Assembly (NCBI GenBank): GCA_019722365.1
Contig: JADFUC010000207.1
Span: 62,001-126,000 of the forward strand
Direction: 5' to 3'
Source: Lithospermum erythrorhizon
Taxonomy: Eukaryota; Streptophyta; Magnoliopsida; Boraginales; Boraginaceae
Length of the DNA stretch: 64,000 nucleotides
In this document: positions 36,600-47,593 of the stretch, one piece after another
How the letters are laid out: each line of letters starts with the position of its first letter
Numbering within the stretch: position 1 is the stretch's first letter
The notes under the pieces: generated by a model
What the model saw: the letters and a program-made list of their open reading frames with translations, nothing else
The model's database searches: none
Told to the model about the DNA's origin: nothing
Translations under genes and position numbers: made by a program

Positions 36600-37260
36600 T
36601 GTAAGATCCGATTGGACTTTATCTATGCAAAAAAGAACTTGAACAATTTGAAAGATGCAAAGTTTCATTTAGTTGAAAAACTGATAAAACCATTATTGGG
36701 ACTAAATGGGTTTTTAGAAATAAACTTGACAAACTGCAAGTTGTTTTTAGTAAATAAAAGTCGCCTTTGTTGTTCAAGGTTATAATCAGTCAAGGAGTTT
36801 ATTTTTGATGAACTTTTGCTCCGTACAGTCGAATCCATTCGTATTATTCTAGCTCTCGCTAGTCACATGGATTTCAAACTACACCAAATGGATGTCAAAA
36901 GCGCTGCTTCTAAATGGTTTCTGATGAGGAAGTTTTTGTAAAACAACCCTCCTCCGGGTTTTGATGATCCTAACTATCCCTCATCACGCTTTTCAAACTA
37001 GATAAAGCACTTTACTTAAGTTTAAACAAGCACCTAGAGCTTGGTATGAGAGGTTAAGTAATACATTTAAGGCGATCGGTTCAAGAAGGGAAAGCTTGAT
37101 TCCATTTTCCTTAAACTAAGGGCAAACATCTCATAGTAGTTCAAATTTATGTCGATGATATTATTTTCGGTTCTACTAATGATTTGTTGTGTGAAGCACT
37201 TGCTAAATGATGACAAAGCTGAGTTCTAGGATGAGTACATGACGGAGAATTGAATTTCTT
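36600..37260 (+). pseudogene. Reverse transcriptase remnant of element C
   Basis: Broken frames show LHQMDVKSA (about 36880) and PPPGFDDPNYP (about 36945), then APRAWYERLS-like text (about 37030) and the catalytic QIYVDDIIFGSTND (YVDD at about 37148-37159). Order and spacing fit copia RT. At least four frame changes. Confidence 0.85.
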
Positions 37261-37283
37261 CCCTCGGACTCCAAGTAAAGCAA

Positions 37284-38048
37284 ATGGTGGACTTGCATAT
37301 CTTTATAAGCCAAAGCAAGTTCTCGAAAGAACTCATAAAGAAATTCGATGGAAGATGCAAAAGTGATCGAACTCTACATGTCGACATCAACAAAGCTAAT
37401 AAGCGACGAAAGTGCGCATTAGTAAGTCAACGACAAAAATATCGAGGTATGATTGGTAGCCTTCTTATCTTACCGCTTCTAGACCTCGATATTGTTTGCC
37501 GTGGTGTTTGTGTGCTCGCCAAGCATGTCCCAAAGAGTTCCATCTTAAAATGTTAAAAGGATCCTTCGTAATGCGAGGGACACCGACATGGGTTGTATCC
37601 ACGAAAGAAGCCAACTCTGCTGGATAATTTATGGATTTTATGGGATGCACACTCTGATAGAAGAGTACAAGTGGGACATGTCACTTAGACATAGCCTCAC
37701 CTTTTGTCTAGCAAGAAGCAAAAATAGTGTTGCATTGTCAACGGGCGGAGTCGAATACGTGGCGGCCGGAATTGTGTCGTCATGCTTTGGATGAAACAAA
37801 CCTCGAGGATTTCGATCAAATATGAATGTTCCGTGTTATGTGACAACACAAGCAATATTGCCAGAACTGTAACACTTCAAGCGACCAAGCACATTGAAAT
37901 TCGCCATCACTTCATCCGGGACCATGTGCAAAAAGGAAATATCATCTCAAGTCTGCGGGGGGACAAATGGTCAACTTGCGGACATCTTCACCAAAACCAC
38001 CACCGCAGTGATCAATTTAACCGTATTAGGCGGAGCTGTATTTTCTGA
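37284..38048 (+). pseudogene. RT-RNase H linker and RNase H remnant of element C
   Basis: DLHIFISQSKFSKELIKKFDG (37287-37350) is the linker after RT. RNase H follows with NSVALSTGGVEYVAAGI (37723-37775), then LCDNTSNIA and KHIEIRHHFIRDHVQKGNI (37834-37945), all standard copia landmarks (SVALSTAEAEYIA, CDNTSAI, KHIEIRHHFIRDHV). The last residues, DQFNRIRR, match the usual pol end DRF..IR.ELG. Confidence 0.92.
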
Positions 38049-38369
38049 TCTTTCTAGTAAGTAATTTCATCTTATCAGTGCCATCTTCATCTTGTATGTT
38101 GTCGCATGCTACGTTGCTTAAAATTATGTCATATTGTATCGACGATTTGCGCCAAACATTTAAATTGTCCAAAAAATGGTCGCTGATCGATCGTTGAGGT
38201 TGCTATGGATAGCTAGGAGGATTGTGTCATTGTTGAAGATATTGGCGCATTTGGGATGTTGGTTGTTTTGCTTTGATTGGCGCTCGGGTTGTTTTTAGAG
38301 TCTATTTGTGGAGATCATGACGGGTGATTTTGCGTGAGCCATGGACGTATTGAATGGTTCATATATAAA

Positions 38370-38760
38370 GGGATCGAGACCCCTACCGTGACCCCCCAGG
38401 TCCCGATGAGGTCCCGATCACGTGGATGAGGGACTTCCAATGCCCGGCCATCGGCACCCCATCGAGACTCCCCCATGCTCTCGACGGTGCCCCCCGAACA
38501 AAAAGATCGCTCTCTCGATCACCCATCTCATCGAGACCCCCCTCTCGGTCCCGATGGGGTGTTAAAAGAACTGCCCTATATTGTCATTCGAGTAACTCCA
38601 TCGAGACCCCATGCTCTCGATGAGGCCCCGACAAAGACTTCGCTCGACACCCCATCGGTACTCCCCGCCGGTCTCGCCTCATGGTTATAACCACTGGGCA
38701 CCATCGAGACCCTCATCGCACCCTTAGGTCTCGAATGGTCTCGATGAACTCCCGCCTATA
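38370..38760. repeat. Second ATCGAGACCC array, internal to element C
   Basis: Just after pol, the same motif seen in the LTRs recurs in both orientations (for example CATCGAGACCCC, CCCGATGGGG, CTCGATGAGG). It is outside either LTR, so it was not copied there simply by LTR duplication. Confidence 0.8.
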
Positions 38761-38769
38761 TGCCATTTT

Positions 38770-39740
38770 CACTGCCACTTCATTTCAACCACAATTCCAA
38801 AAATCCTTAATTCACCAACCACCACATTCAACCATTTCCTTCACAAATTCATCAAAATTCACAAATTCTACAACAAAAAAATTGCTACATTGCCTCTGGC
38901 GCGGCATTCGAGCAAGTAAATACGGCGACAACCCTTCCTTACGGATGCTTATCACACACATCATGGAATCTCGGGATGATAGCGCTCTGGCAGTACGCCA
39001 AGAATCGTGGAACGACGAATCACCAAGTGACTACTCATCGCATATCACAATAATCGACTGGTGGAAGCTGGGAAGCAGATCGCAATCAAGATAGAAAGGC
39101 TATCCAAACACTTACGGGGAGGAAACGGTTCAGTGAGTATTTAATTGGGTGATCTCGTGTGTTTTTGATGACGGCGATGATGACGAAGCGGGTGACTTCG
39201 AGGATGACGAGATGATGATTTACCATGAGAGGGAGATTTATGATGATGGCGGCGATGAGGCTCCTCGGGAAGCCGAGCAAAACATTTTCCCCAAGACCAC
39301 GAGGCAGCACTCAACCATCATTGCTTTTACAACAAGTCATCGAGGAGAACTATGATATCATCAAAGAAAATAAGAAGCTCAAAGACTATGTGAAAGGGAT
39401 TATGAAATTCCTCTCTTGTTTCTTTACTTGCACGAAAAGTTGAAGGCCCACAAGAAGTATTTATTACTTCGGACGCATTTATGGTGACTGAAAGCGAAGT
39501 GAGTAGGGATCGGCAAGTCCGAGTACACACGGTGGTGCCTCTCCGGGATCGATCAAGACTACATCCTGGATGATGACGACGCTGGATGGTAATGATTCTT
39601 CTTTGACAAGCTGCTCGGGAGGTCCGAAGATCAATCAGTGGACTAAGCGACGGCTCGGACCAATCGCCTTGCTTTCGCTTATTTGCTTGACGCTGTTTCA
39701 TGACGCTATGACTTGTTTTTATACCCCTTGCGATGATCCC
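38770..39740 (+). pseudogene. Extra ORF region after pol in element C
   Basis: Broken frames between RNase H and the purine tract, where SIRE/Maximus elements often carry an additional ORF of envelope-like or unknown type. Visible features are a very acidic run at 39149-39280 (DDGDDDEAGDFEDDE) and, in another frame, a lysine/glutamate-rich likely coiled-coil (VIEENYDIIKENKKLKDYV, 39321-39400). No signal peptide or membrane span was recognised, so an envelope role is not supported by what is seen. Confidence 0.5.
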
Positions 39741-39741
39741 C

Positions 39742-39755
39742 AAAGGGGGAGAAAT
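39742..39755 (+). other. Purine-rich tract near 3' end of element C
   Basis: AAAGGGGGAGAAAT, typical of copia polypurine tracts. It lies about 250 bases before the LTR start I assign at 40001, so it may be a secondary tract. The text directly before 40001 (ATCATCAAAAG) may be a shortened primary tract. Confidence 0.6.
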
Positions 39756-40000
39756 GTTTTAGACTTTATGCTTCTTTGTTGAGCCTTTTGTTACCGTTGG
39801 ATGTTTTTTTTATATAATAGCTCGCGGTCGGGTGTTTTATTAATCTATCGCTAAGCGCCATGCTATTATATTGCGCTCATTGCTTATATCTGCCCATGGA
39901 TGTTTTTGTTCATAAGAAACATTGGGAATCTTATGTTGAGGAGCCGCTTATGTTTTACATTTTCTTCCCTTAGCATGGGTCAATTTGTTATCATCAAAAG

Positions 40001-41294
40001 TGTTGAATAACGGGATTCCATTCAAACCTATTTCTTTTGAAGATAACAATTGTTTAATCTAACTAATCCTTTTCGAAAGTAAACATGTATTCGTGTTTAT
40101 TCCCCAAATAAGTTCAAGTGCTAAAATTATTGATCGAAGTTCGAGGTCATTTACGATTCAAACAAACGCTAAGCTCAAGGAGCTCGTGGTTCTTCTTTAT
40201 AGGCGCTTGCAAGGAAACTCTTTTTAAGTATTTTGTCGCTTTAAATTTCAGGAGTATAGACTTTGCCATTTAAACTTAATTGTGTTTGAAAAACGAAGGT
40301 CCGTAGTTTCAAATCTTAAGTATAGATTGATTCATGTAGTTAAGTTTCGCATAAAATGACCGCTAAGTGGCATTTCGCTTCGAGAATTAGCTCAAAACGA
40401 TCGCTATTTGAATTGACACTATTTAACCATCGAGACCCCTTCGGTAGGGTCTTCACGATGATCGAGACCCCTTTGAGATCCCCCGGTCTCGGGAGCAGGG
40501 GTCCCATGATCGAGACCCCGTGACCTCTGATAAGACTACAATGTATTGGAAGTTATAGTCACGCTCGTCCGGCTCATCGAGACTCGTCTCGACAACAAAT
40601 ACGCAGCAAATCTCAAATTTCAAAAATTTGTGCACTATATAAGCCCCCTCTTTTCAAAAACCTAAATAACTTTAAAACTATTTGAAACCCACTGAAAAGC
40701 ATTTATTTCTTTATTAAGCAAAGGCAAAGTCATAACTCTCACATTTATTACCGCATAATTCCTTTTATCAGAGTTTCCTAGTTTCGCATGGGCCAATTCA
40801 TTTTTTCTCAAAAACATTTATTGTTTTGTTGAAATCCTCAGTGGGGAAGCATAGGGTTATTCTAGGCTGAGTAGTACTTGGTAAGAGTGTGTTTTTGGGT
40901 TCCCAATCTAGGTTGATCGAGTTGAAATCCTTAGCTGGTAAATTGGGTCATTTAGTGGAAGATACCAGAAGTCAAGTTGTAATCAAACATTTCTAAGTTA
41001 TCTTGCAAAAATCCCGAGGTTGGAGTCGACGGCCGAGCAAGAACCAAGCTCGCTAATATCTTGTGTATTGTATTTCTTACTCTTTACTCTTTACCTTCAA
41101 GTCATCGCTTATTATTACTAATCATCTTGTTGTCTTATTGTTGACTAATCGTTCTCGAGCTTAGGTTATCGGGTTATCACACAAACATATCTATTATTTT
41201 GTAATCTCGCATTGTTAAATTAAAACTCGAAAAAGGGAATAATTTTAACGTAAAAACCTTATTCACCTCCCCCTCTGTTGAATCTAGGCTATCA
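40001..41294 (+). repeat. 3' LTR of element C
   Basis: Begins TGTTGAATAACGGGATTCC and ends GGCTATCA, aligning with 31895-33230 throughout, with scattered indels. Carries a shorter version of the ATCGAGACCC array (40430-40600) and the same promoter box (CACTATATAAGCCC near 40632-40646). Confidence 0.9.
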
Positions 41295-42020
41295 AAGACT
41301 GCAAGGGGATCAACTCAATACCACGGCTCAGCCAGTAATCTCCAACCATTGTTCATACTCCGCCTTGCATCTAACACGCTCCCGATACCCCCAAATATTA
41401 AATTAGAATAGGACAAATCTTCCTACTGGCTACAATCCCCAAAACCATCCAACCTCATCCTGTCCCTTTATTGCACAATCTTCATTCACAAAGGCCTCTC
41501 CCTTCGTATCCCCTTGATTGAAGATAGAATTTGCCAAAAAGTGCCCCAGCCTTTGTACACAAAAAACAACACAAATCTGGCTGTGGTTAGACGCTGCATC
41601 TTTCATTATGAAGAAGATCAAAAATGTAAGGGAAATCGGGAGTAAGGAAGTTGAAAGATGAACGATTGTAGGGAAGGATAGAGAGTAAAGATGAATAGGT
41701 AAAGTAGACAAGAATAAAAGTAAAAAGTACAATGAATGACAAAGGTCACTTTATAGGACTTATGACCCAACGAAGGTGGATTCCTTTTCGAGGTGTGTGG
41801 GTAATGCCAAAGGTGGTTTCATCTCTAATAGCGGGTCAACTGCTTAGTAAATCGTGATTCCAACGGTTGTTCTGGTCAAACCCATGGGCTTATCAAGACC
41901 GCGATATTCGTCCAACACTTGTATTTGAAAGTTCAGCAGTTAGTTCAATGAATGGCTTTCAAATTCAAATATATCAAGATCATTTCCTCGCCATTCCCAC
42001 CATTCTTTGGAAATGGGCAA
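41295..42020. other. Segment between element C and the right LTR-like repeat
   Basis: Could be the internal part of the older element that element C interrupted. The minus-strand frame 41430-41732 has no sure match. The purine-rich GGAAATGGGC just before 42021 might be a weak polypurine tract. Confidence 0.35.
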
Positions 42021-42530
42021 TGACATATATATAAAAAATCACCCCAATACATTTGGGGCTGTGGGGTCATCAGTAAGCCCCGTACAAGTCCTTTTCACCA
42101 GATGAAGACACGTGGCATAATCCTAGGAGGACAGAGGATTTCATGATGCTCTCACATCTTCCTATAAATATCCCCAAAGAGTACAACGTGAGGCCAAATT
42201 CCTGATCCCTAGTATCCTTTCCTCGTACTTGTCTTTATACTCCACTTCACCCCATCGACTTGATGAATGGATCGCTTGCGGACCAATCTCCGTGGTCACA
42301 CCAGTCCGACGGCCTGAGCGCACTCCTCAAACCCGCCGGAGGACATCTTACCGATCTCCCGAACCCGCTACAAAAAGAAAGGCGCGGTTCTCAGATCAAT
42401 TCTCGAAGGACACTTCGACCCGATTGACCCAAGTTGGAGAGAGTCCGTCCGCTTTGAAGGTCCAAATTGAATCCTCGCCCATTGACAAATAAATAGTGAA
42501 AGCAAATTGCGCAAAACACATCATTTTGAA
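42021..42530 (+). repeat. LTR-like repeat, right copy
   Basis: Begins TGACATATATATAAAAAATC and aligns with 31382-31894, including the CCTATAAATATCCCC box (about 42170) and the stretch ending ATAGTGAAAGCAAATTGCGC. The right boundary is approximate. Confidence 0.7.
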
Positions 42531-43380
42531 CTAACTTTTCTCGAGTCGCAGTCTTGCTTAAGCTTTGCTTTCAAGCGTAAAAACTCTTGTTAAGGTACCA
42601 TAGGTTGATGCAATACTTCAAAAAAAGGGTCTAATAGTACAGTATTTGATGAGTGCAATTGTGCAAACATCTTTCAAAATGAATTGTTTTCGTTTTAAGT
42701 GTAACGGAGAATGGGAAAAGAAACGACTTAGTCGAGTATAAGGATGTCACATTTGAATGAACACCAAGTTATTTTGGTCCATATATTTGAGAGCTTTTTA
42801 TGTTTGGAACCCACTTACTAATATTTGATTCCCAATACGGTATTCGATTATTGTCATGTCATTTTCTCATTCATCTGCTCGTTTTAGATTCTGTTAATTT
42901 CTCATCATGCATCCGTGATGTTTCATTTATTGAGTTTGGTTGAAGAGGGAGTAGGGTTGTTTCATTTCAGTAAATGAGAGGATTGAGAATATATGGAACT
43001 GTGGGCACCTCGCCCCTAAAAAATTAAAAAACTGCAATCACATGGAAGGAGTATAACAAAGTGATTGTTGTTTCCAAACGCAGTCAATCGCTTCTCAAAA
43101 AGGTTGTTCTAATCTATATGTTAATAAAAATATTTTGTTAAGCTTTTGATCTTGCTTTTGATATGGTTTTAAGAAGAAAAAAAAACTATATTTGCCCTTC
43201 CTTTTAAACTTTTCAAATTTTGCCCTCAATATTTTCATCTTGGTTTCATCCCTAATTGAAAAGACATTCATAAGTTTTTGTTCAATAAAAAGTCCAGGTG
43301 TTGAGCCAAACAAACACACAAATTTTGGCGAAAATGACATGCCTAATGAATGGTGTGAATTAGTGGTGTTTCAACTCCCA
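42531..43380. other. Intergenic, nothing recognised
   Basis: A/T-rich, no supported frame or repeat boundary. Confidence 0.35.
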
Positions 43381-43665
43381 CCTGGCTTTGGTAGATGTTC
43401 AGGCCCGGCCCGGCCTATTCGTTCGACCTGGGCCCCCAGCCTATTAGCCCAATGGCCCCTGTTCCCTCGTTAAGAAACGGGCGGACGTGGCCGAAAGGGA
43501 TCAGCCTCAAAGCCCGCTCGAGCCCATCCTTAAAATTCGAATGGGGCGGTATTCGCTCTCACCCGGCCTCGAGGCCCTCAAGCCCTTACAGTGGTACTTT
43601 ATTGGAGCCCGTATTCGCTCGGGGTTCGGCTCCGAGGCCCCTCCACCTTATGGTAAAAAGTGTAA
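43381..43665. repeat. GC-rich GGCCCGG-type low-complexity fragment
   Basis: A sharp G+C-rich island in A/T-rich DNA, with repeated CCCGGCC, AGCCCG and AGGCCC words. Similar text recurs at about 45000-45125. Such patches are found as short interspersed repeats in many plant genomes; I cannot name the family. Confidence 0.5.
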
Positions 43666-46077
43666 GTTAGGAACCATCGGTATCGTTGATAATTTGTTAA
43701 CATGTATAAGCACACAAATCAAGTTATTTAAGCTAATATATAAATAAAAAACATAAGATTCAATAATATATTATATTCTCAATTAAAAATTATTTCAAGA
43801 TATTTATAGATAACTTAGATTTGATATTATTTAATATATTATCTTTATTTGATATATTATCCTTCAAGAAATAATTGAAATGATTCTATTTAACTATGTA
43901 GAGTTATTTAGTATTTATAGTAAACGGATAACAACATAAGATTCATTAATATATAAAAAGTTATTTTGTGTCAAATAATATATTATTAAAAAAGAGAAAT
44001 ATTCATGATATTACAAAGCAATAATATTGTATTCTAGTTATTTTAATTATACGATGAAAGTTGTTATTTAATGTTGAATATCCTTCAATGTATATGGATG
44101 TAGCAGAGTATAGTATCAATAATATATGAATAAAATAATAGATTCAACAATATTGCTTCGTGATATATATAGTTTCAATGAGTATAACTCCACTATCAGC
44201 CTCCAAGTCGATAGCTCATTTAAGTTAGGCTGATAAGATCACGCATACAAGCAGGCAATCACATGTAGAAGCTCGGTACCATTACACTTTCTTGTACTTG
44301 CTCTTATAAATACCTCATCACTTCAAGCATTAATTCTTCCCCTTAATTTCAAATTCCTACTTATGAGTACATTTCTTATATTCTAGCACAATCACTATCT
44401 CTCCAAAAACTAATCTCGATCGGCTCTGAAATTGCCTCATGAGACCCGGGTTACACTTTCAGTACGCCAAGTAGCTCGTCTGACCTTACGTATCACTACT
44501 CACTTCACTTAGCACCCACTCAATGGATTAAGGAAGTGAGCCGACTACAGCAATTCCCAAGAACCATATCAACAAAATCGACCAAGACATCGAAATTCGC
44601 TTGATTGTAGTCCCAGAAAGAGCGTCCTTCCTATCGACACTGTAGCCCACGCCAGGAAGGATGACAATTATCACTCCAGATGAAATAATTGAAGATTTTA
44701 TTATTTAAAAAGAATAATATGTGTAATTGTACTAAAAATATAATATTAAGAAAAATTGTATAATATGCTTAAGTAAATTTTCAAAAGAAGTTACATACAA
44801 TCTTATTACTTGTTATATAATTACAAATATTATTCGCTTAAGAATATATTATTTAACTCAAAACTTTATGAATGATAATAGCTTAAATTATCATACGCAA
44901 AAATAAATTATATTTAAGCATTAATGACTAGTTTAACAGTATAACATATATCACTAAGCGATAAGTCGGCTTAATTGCTAAATAAGCTTGTTTTATCTTT
45001 GGCGCCCGCTCAAACCCCACAACCACCAATATTATCGCGCTTTCTTAAAAGGCCACGCAGTTTAATAGCCCGCGAATCCCTTAACGGCCGTCTTGCCTTA
45101 TTGCGACCGGGCCCCTCGAACACGCTGACACGGTTCCTGCTCGATAGACACCACTAGCGAATAAAACAATTTCGTCATGAAATGAATTGTTAGCGGAAAG
45201 ATGAGAAACTAAGGAGAATAAATGGCCGACCACCTTTAAATCGGCACTCCATCTAAAGACAACTGGCTCAATTCGCTTTTGGGAAATCGTTACCCATCCA
45301 CACGGCATTTACTCTTGAATTATGTCTCCAACGAAAATAGTGATTCAAATCACCAATAGCTTGTACATAGTGGTACTTAAAGCATTAATAATCTTTGGTT
45401 CGAATACTTTCAGGGGATTATTTATCACTTTACAGGTTTTAACACTGGTTTAGAGATTTCAATTCTCATTTGCATGTTTAAGTTCGGTTTATGGGTTTCA
45501 ATTATGACGTCGTTGGCGTGAATTTGGTGCAATATCTAAGAGAAAATAATGTTGATATTGCATATTTCAAAAAGAAGAGGAAATTGTTTATTAACTTAAA
45601 CGAACGTCTAATATTAAATTAAAATTTTATATGTTAGATAATTATGGAGTATTTTTAATGTTTGTAGAAAAAGTATGAATGAATGGTCAAATGGTCCGAG
45701 TAGGAAAACGTGAAATCTTGGCTAATGGCTTTAATTGGGGGTTTTAAAAATCACTCCCCACTCTACAATGCAATAACCTTCTGAATTAGTCTACCCTTAT
45801 ATGTGTCATGCACCAAAGTGTGTGCAGTCCCCTACATCTTTTTTTATACATTATGTTGTGATTTTCCTGATCACAAATCACTACCTACTCCATTATAAAA
45901 CTTCAAGAAAGTCTTGACGTTGTTTTCATCAAATTAAATGGCTTAGTCTCGCAACATATACTAAAATCCAATTCCATCATCTTTCAATAAAGACTGCCTA
46001 ACTAAGTCTTCCATTTTTTCTTCAACAAGAAAATAAATTGTCAAATCTTAAGCAGTTTTAACACTAGTGGTGGTACC
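43666..46077. other. Intergenic with one LTR-like piece
   Basis: Mostly A/T-rich. The stretch about 44166-44660 has an LTR-like character: a CTTATAAATACCTCATC promoter box near 44302, then C/T-rich leader text, unlike its surroundings. A second GC-rich patch lies at 45000-45125. The last 200 bases should be the ENTH gene promoter and leader. Confidence 0.4.
45893..45900 (+). promoter_or_regulatory. Possible TATA box of the ENTH gene
   Basis: TTATAAAA, about 180 bases before the ATG at 46078, a plausible spacing for a plant promoter plus leader. Confidence 0.35.
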
Positions 46078-47593
46078 ATGTCTGCACTAATATTGAGAGA
46101 ATTCACGAAACAGGCTTCTTTCTTCCTTAAGGAGAAGCTCAACTCTGCGAGGTTGGCCTTGACTGATGTCACACCAGCTCAACTGTGAGTATAATACGAT
46201 GATCGAGTTCATTCCATGATTATACGTTCGTTCCAGTTTTTTTTCTCGCCAGCATACGATGGCACTCCGAACCCATGACTAATATCCTCGAGGCATTTGA
46301 AGTTTATAGAATAATAAATGATTGATGAAAGTACCTTCTTGTAATCTGAAGATTGGCAGAAGAAGCTATGAGTGAGAATCCAGGGGGACCTGATACACGT
46401 GTCCTGAAAATGATATCAAAAGCTGCTTTTGAAGTTGATGACTACTGGAGGATTGTGGAGATCTTGCATAAAGGTGTAAGTTTTTAAGATTATCAAGACA
46501 TGCATCGTTTTCATTTTATGACTAGCTATCGTCTATCAAACCAGACGAAGTCTTATTCTATTAAATGGGTCGTCTAATAAAATTTGAATGATCTACTTTA
46601 AATTTGTACAACATGAAGAAATTTTGTAAGATTGTATTAGAATTAAGGATAAAAATAGAAAATGGTATCAATGAATAATCCAAACTCATTATTTAGGAAC
46701 AAGTTAGAATAGTACTTCATAATTGGTTCATTGAATTAATAATGAGCATGTTTCAAAATGTTTGTCACTAATCTCAAAGTATATATCCTTCCCTTGCCAT
46801 TAATTGAGCATTGAACATTTTTTCTATGTCATTTTCTGTGTTTTAGATTGGCTCAATTTAATAGAAGGAATTGGAGAGTATCATACAAGGCCCTCATCGT
46901 GCTAGAACACCTGTTGACTCAAGGGCCTAAGAGTATTGGGGAGGAATTTCAGAGTGACAAAGATGTTATCAAAGAGATGGGAAATCTTCAATACATAGAC
47001 GAAAAAGGGTAAACAAATCGATGAACTGTAACTCAAAAATTTGTGCAGTGATATGGTTTTGAGGATATACTAACTGGGAATTCCATTTTCTTCTATGGCA
47101 TCGGTGCAGATACAATTGGGGACTAAATGTTCGGAAGAAATCCGAGAACATATTGAAGTTGTTGGAGAATCGAAATTTACTCAAAGAAGAGAGAACTAAA
47201 GCTAGGAAGATTACCAGAGGAATTGAAGGCTTTGGTAGCTTCAATGAAAGAAATATCAGCGGATCAGATATAAACTGCAACCAAGATGATGCATTTTCAA
47301 GTAGGAAACTGGGAAAGTTAAACTCCTTGTTTACATTCCGGAATTACCAGATGTCAAAAGAAGCTGCCACGACTAGTACTATTACAGGGTTGTCGAGTTC
47401 TAAAGAAAACATGGATCCTGAAGATGAGCAAATGTGCATTGGCATTAATGAGGATAATCCCTTGATTAGAACGGAGGGACAAGTTGATTCGGGTTTTAGT
47501 AGAAATACTTCCGAGATAGAGAACCACCCATTCACTGAGGCGGAGGAGGAAAACAGCCTAACAGCCACCTCCCTTCTCTCTGCTCGTCATTAA
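46078..47593 (+). CDS. Short ENTH-domain (epsin-like) protein
   Basis: ENTH domains bind phosphoinositides and clathrin adaptors; this protein would act at the plasma membrane or trans-Golgi network in vesicle formation. Exons: 46078-46184, 46352-46473, 46847-47008, 47110-47593, joined by GT-AG introns. Residues 1-135 or so form the ENTH domain: SALILREFTKQASFFLKEKL, then ALTDVTPAQLLAEEAM, FEVDDYWRIVEILHK, RRNWRVSYKALIVLEHLLT and YNWGLNVRKKSE. A basic helix with GIEGFGSF follows, then a low-complexity tail of about 120 residues ending HPFTEAEEENSLTATSLLS, a tail type seen in short plant ENTH proteins. Expected length is about 291 residues. Exons 2 and 3 do not join in frame: one base seems missing in the A run before the exon 2 donor (CATAAAGGTGTAAG). 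Otherwise every junction is in phase, so I think the gene is real. Confidence 0.87.

Larger units (their letters stand above)
31895..41294 (+). mobile_element. SIRE/Maximus-type copia element C, plus strand
   Basis: A 9.4 kb element with long LTRs (31895-33230 and 40001-41294) that align along most of their length. It has a tRNA-Met primer-binding site at 33232-33246, gag text, pre-integrase, integrase, RT with YVDDIIFGSTND, and RNase H. An extra region of about 1.7 kb follows pol, and a purine-rich tract lies at 39742-39755. Long LTRs and an extra ORF after pol are typical of the SIRE/Maximus lineage. All coding parts carry stops and shifts. No clean target-site duplication was seen (left flank GCACC, right flank AAGAC). 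It sits between two copies of another LTR-like repeat. Confidence 0.92.

Noticed and set aside
38370..38760. CRISPR-like array of ATCGAGACCC motifs
   Set aside because: The motif is short, occurs in both orientations at irregular spacing, and lies in a plant retrotransposon.
21231..47593. Functional link or cluster between the IDM1-like and ENTH genes
   Set aside because: They are about 18 kb apart, on opposite strands, separated by transposons, and belong to unrelated processes.
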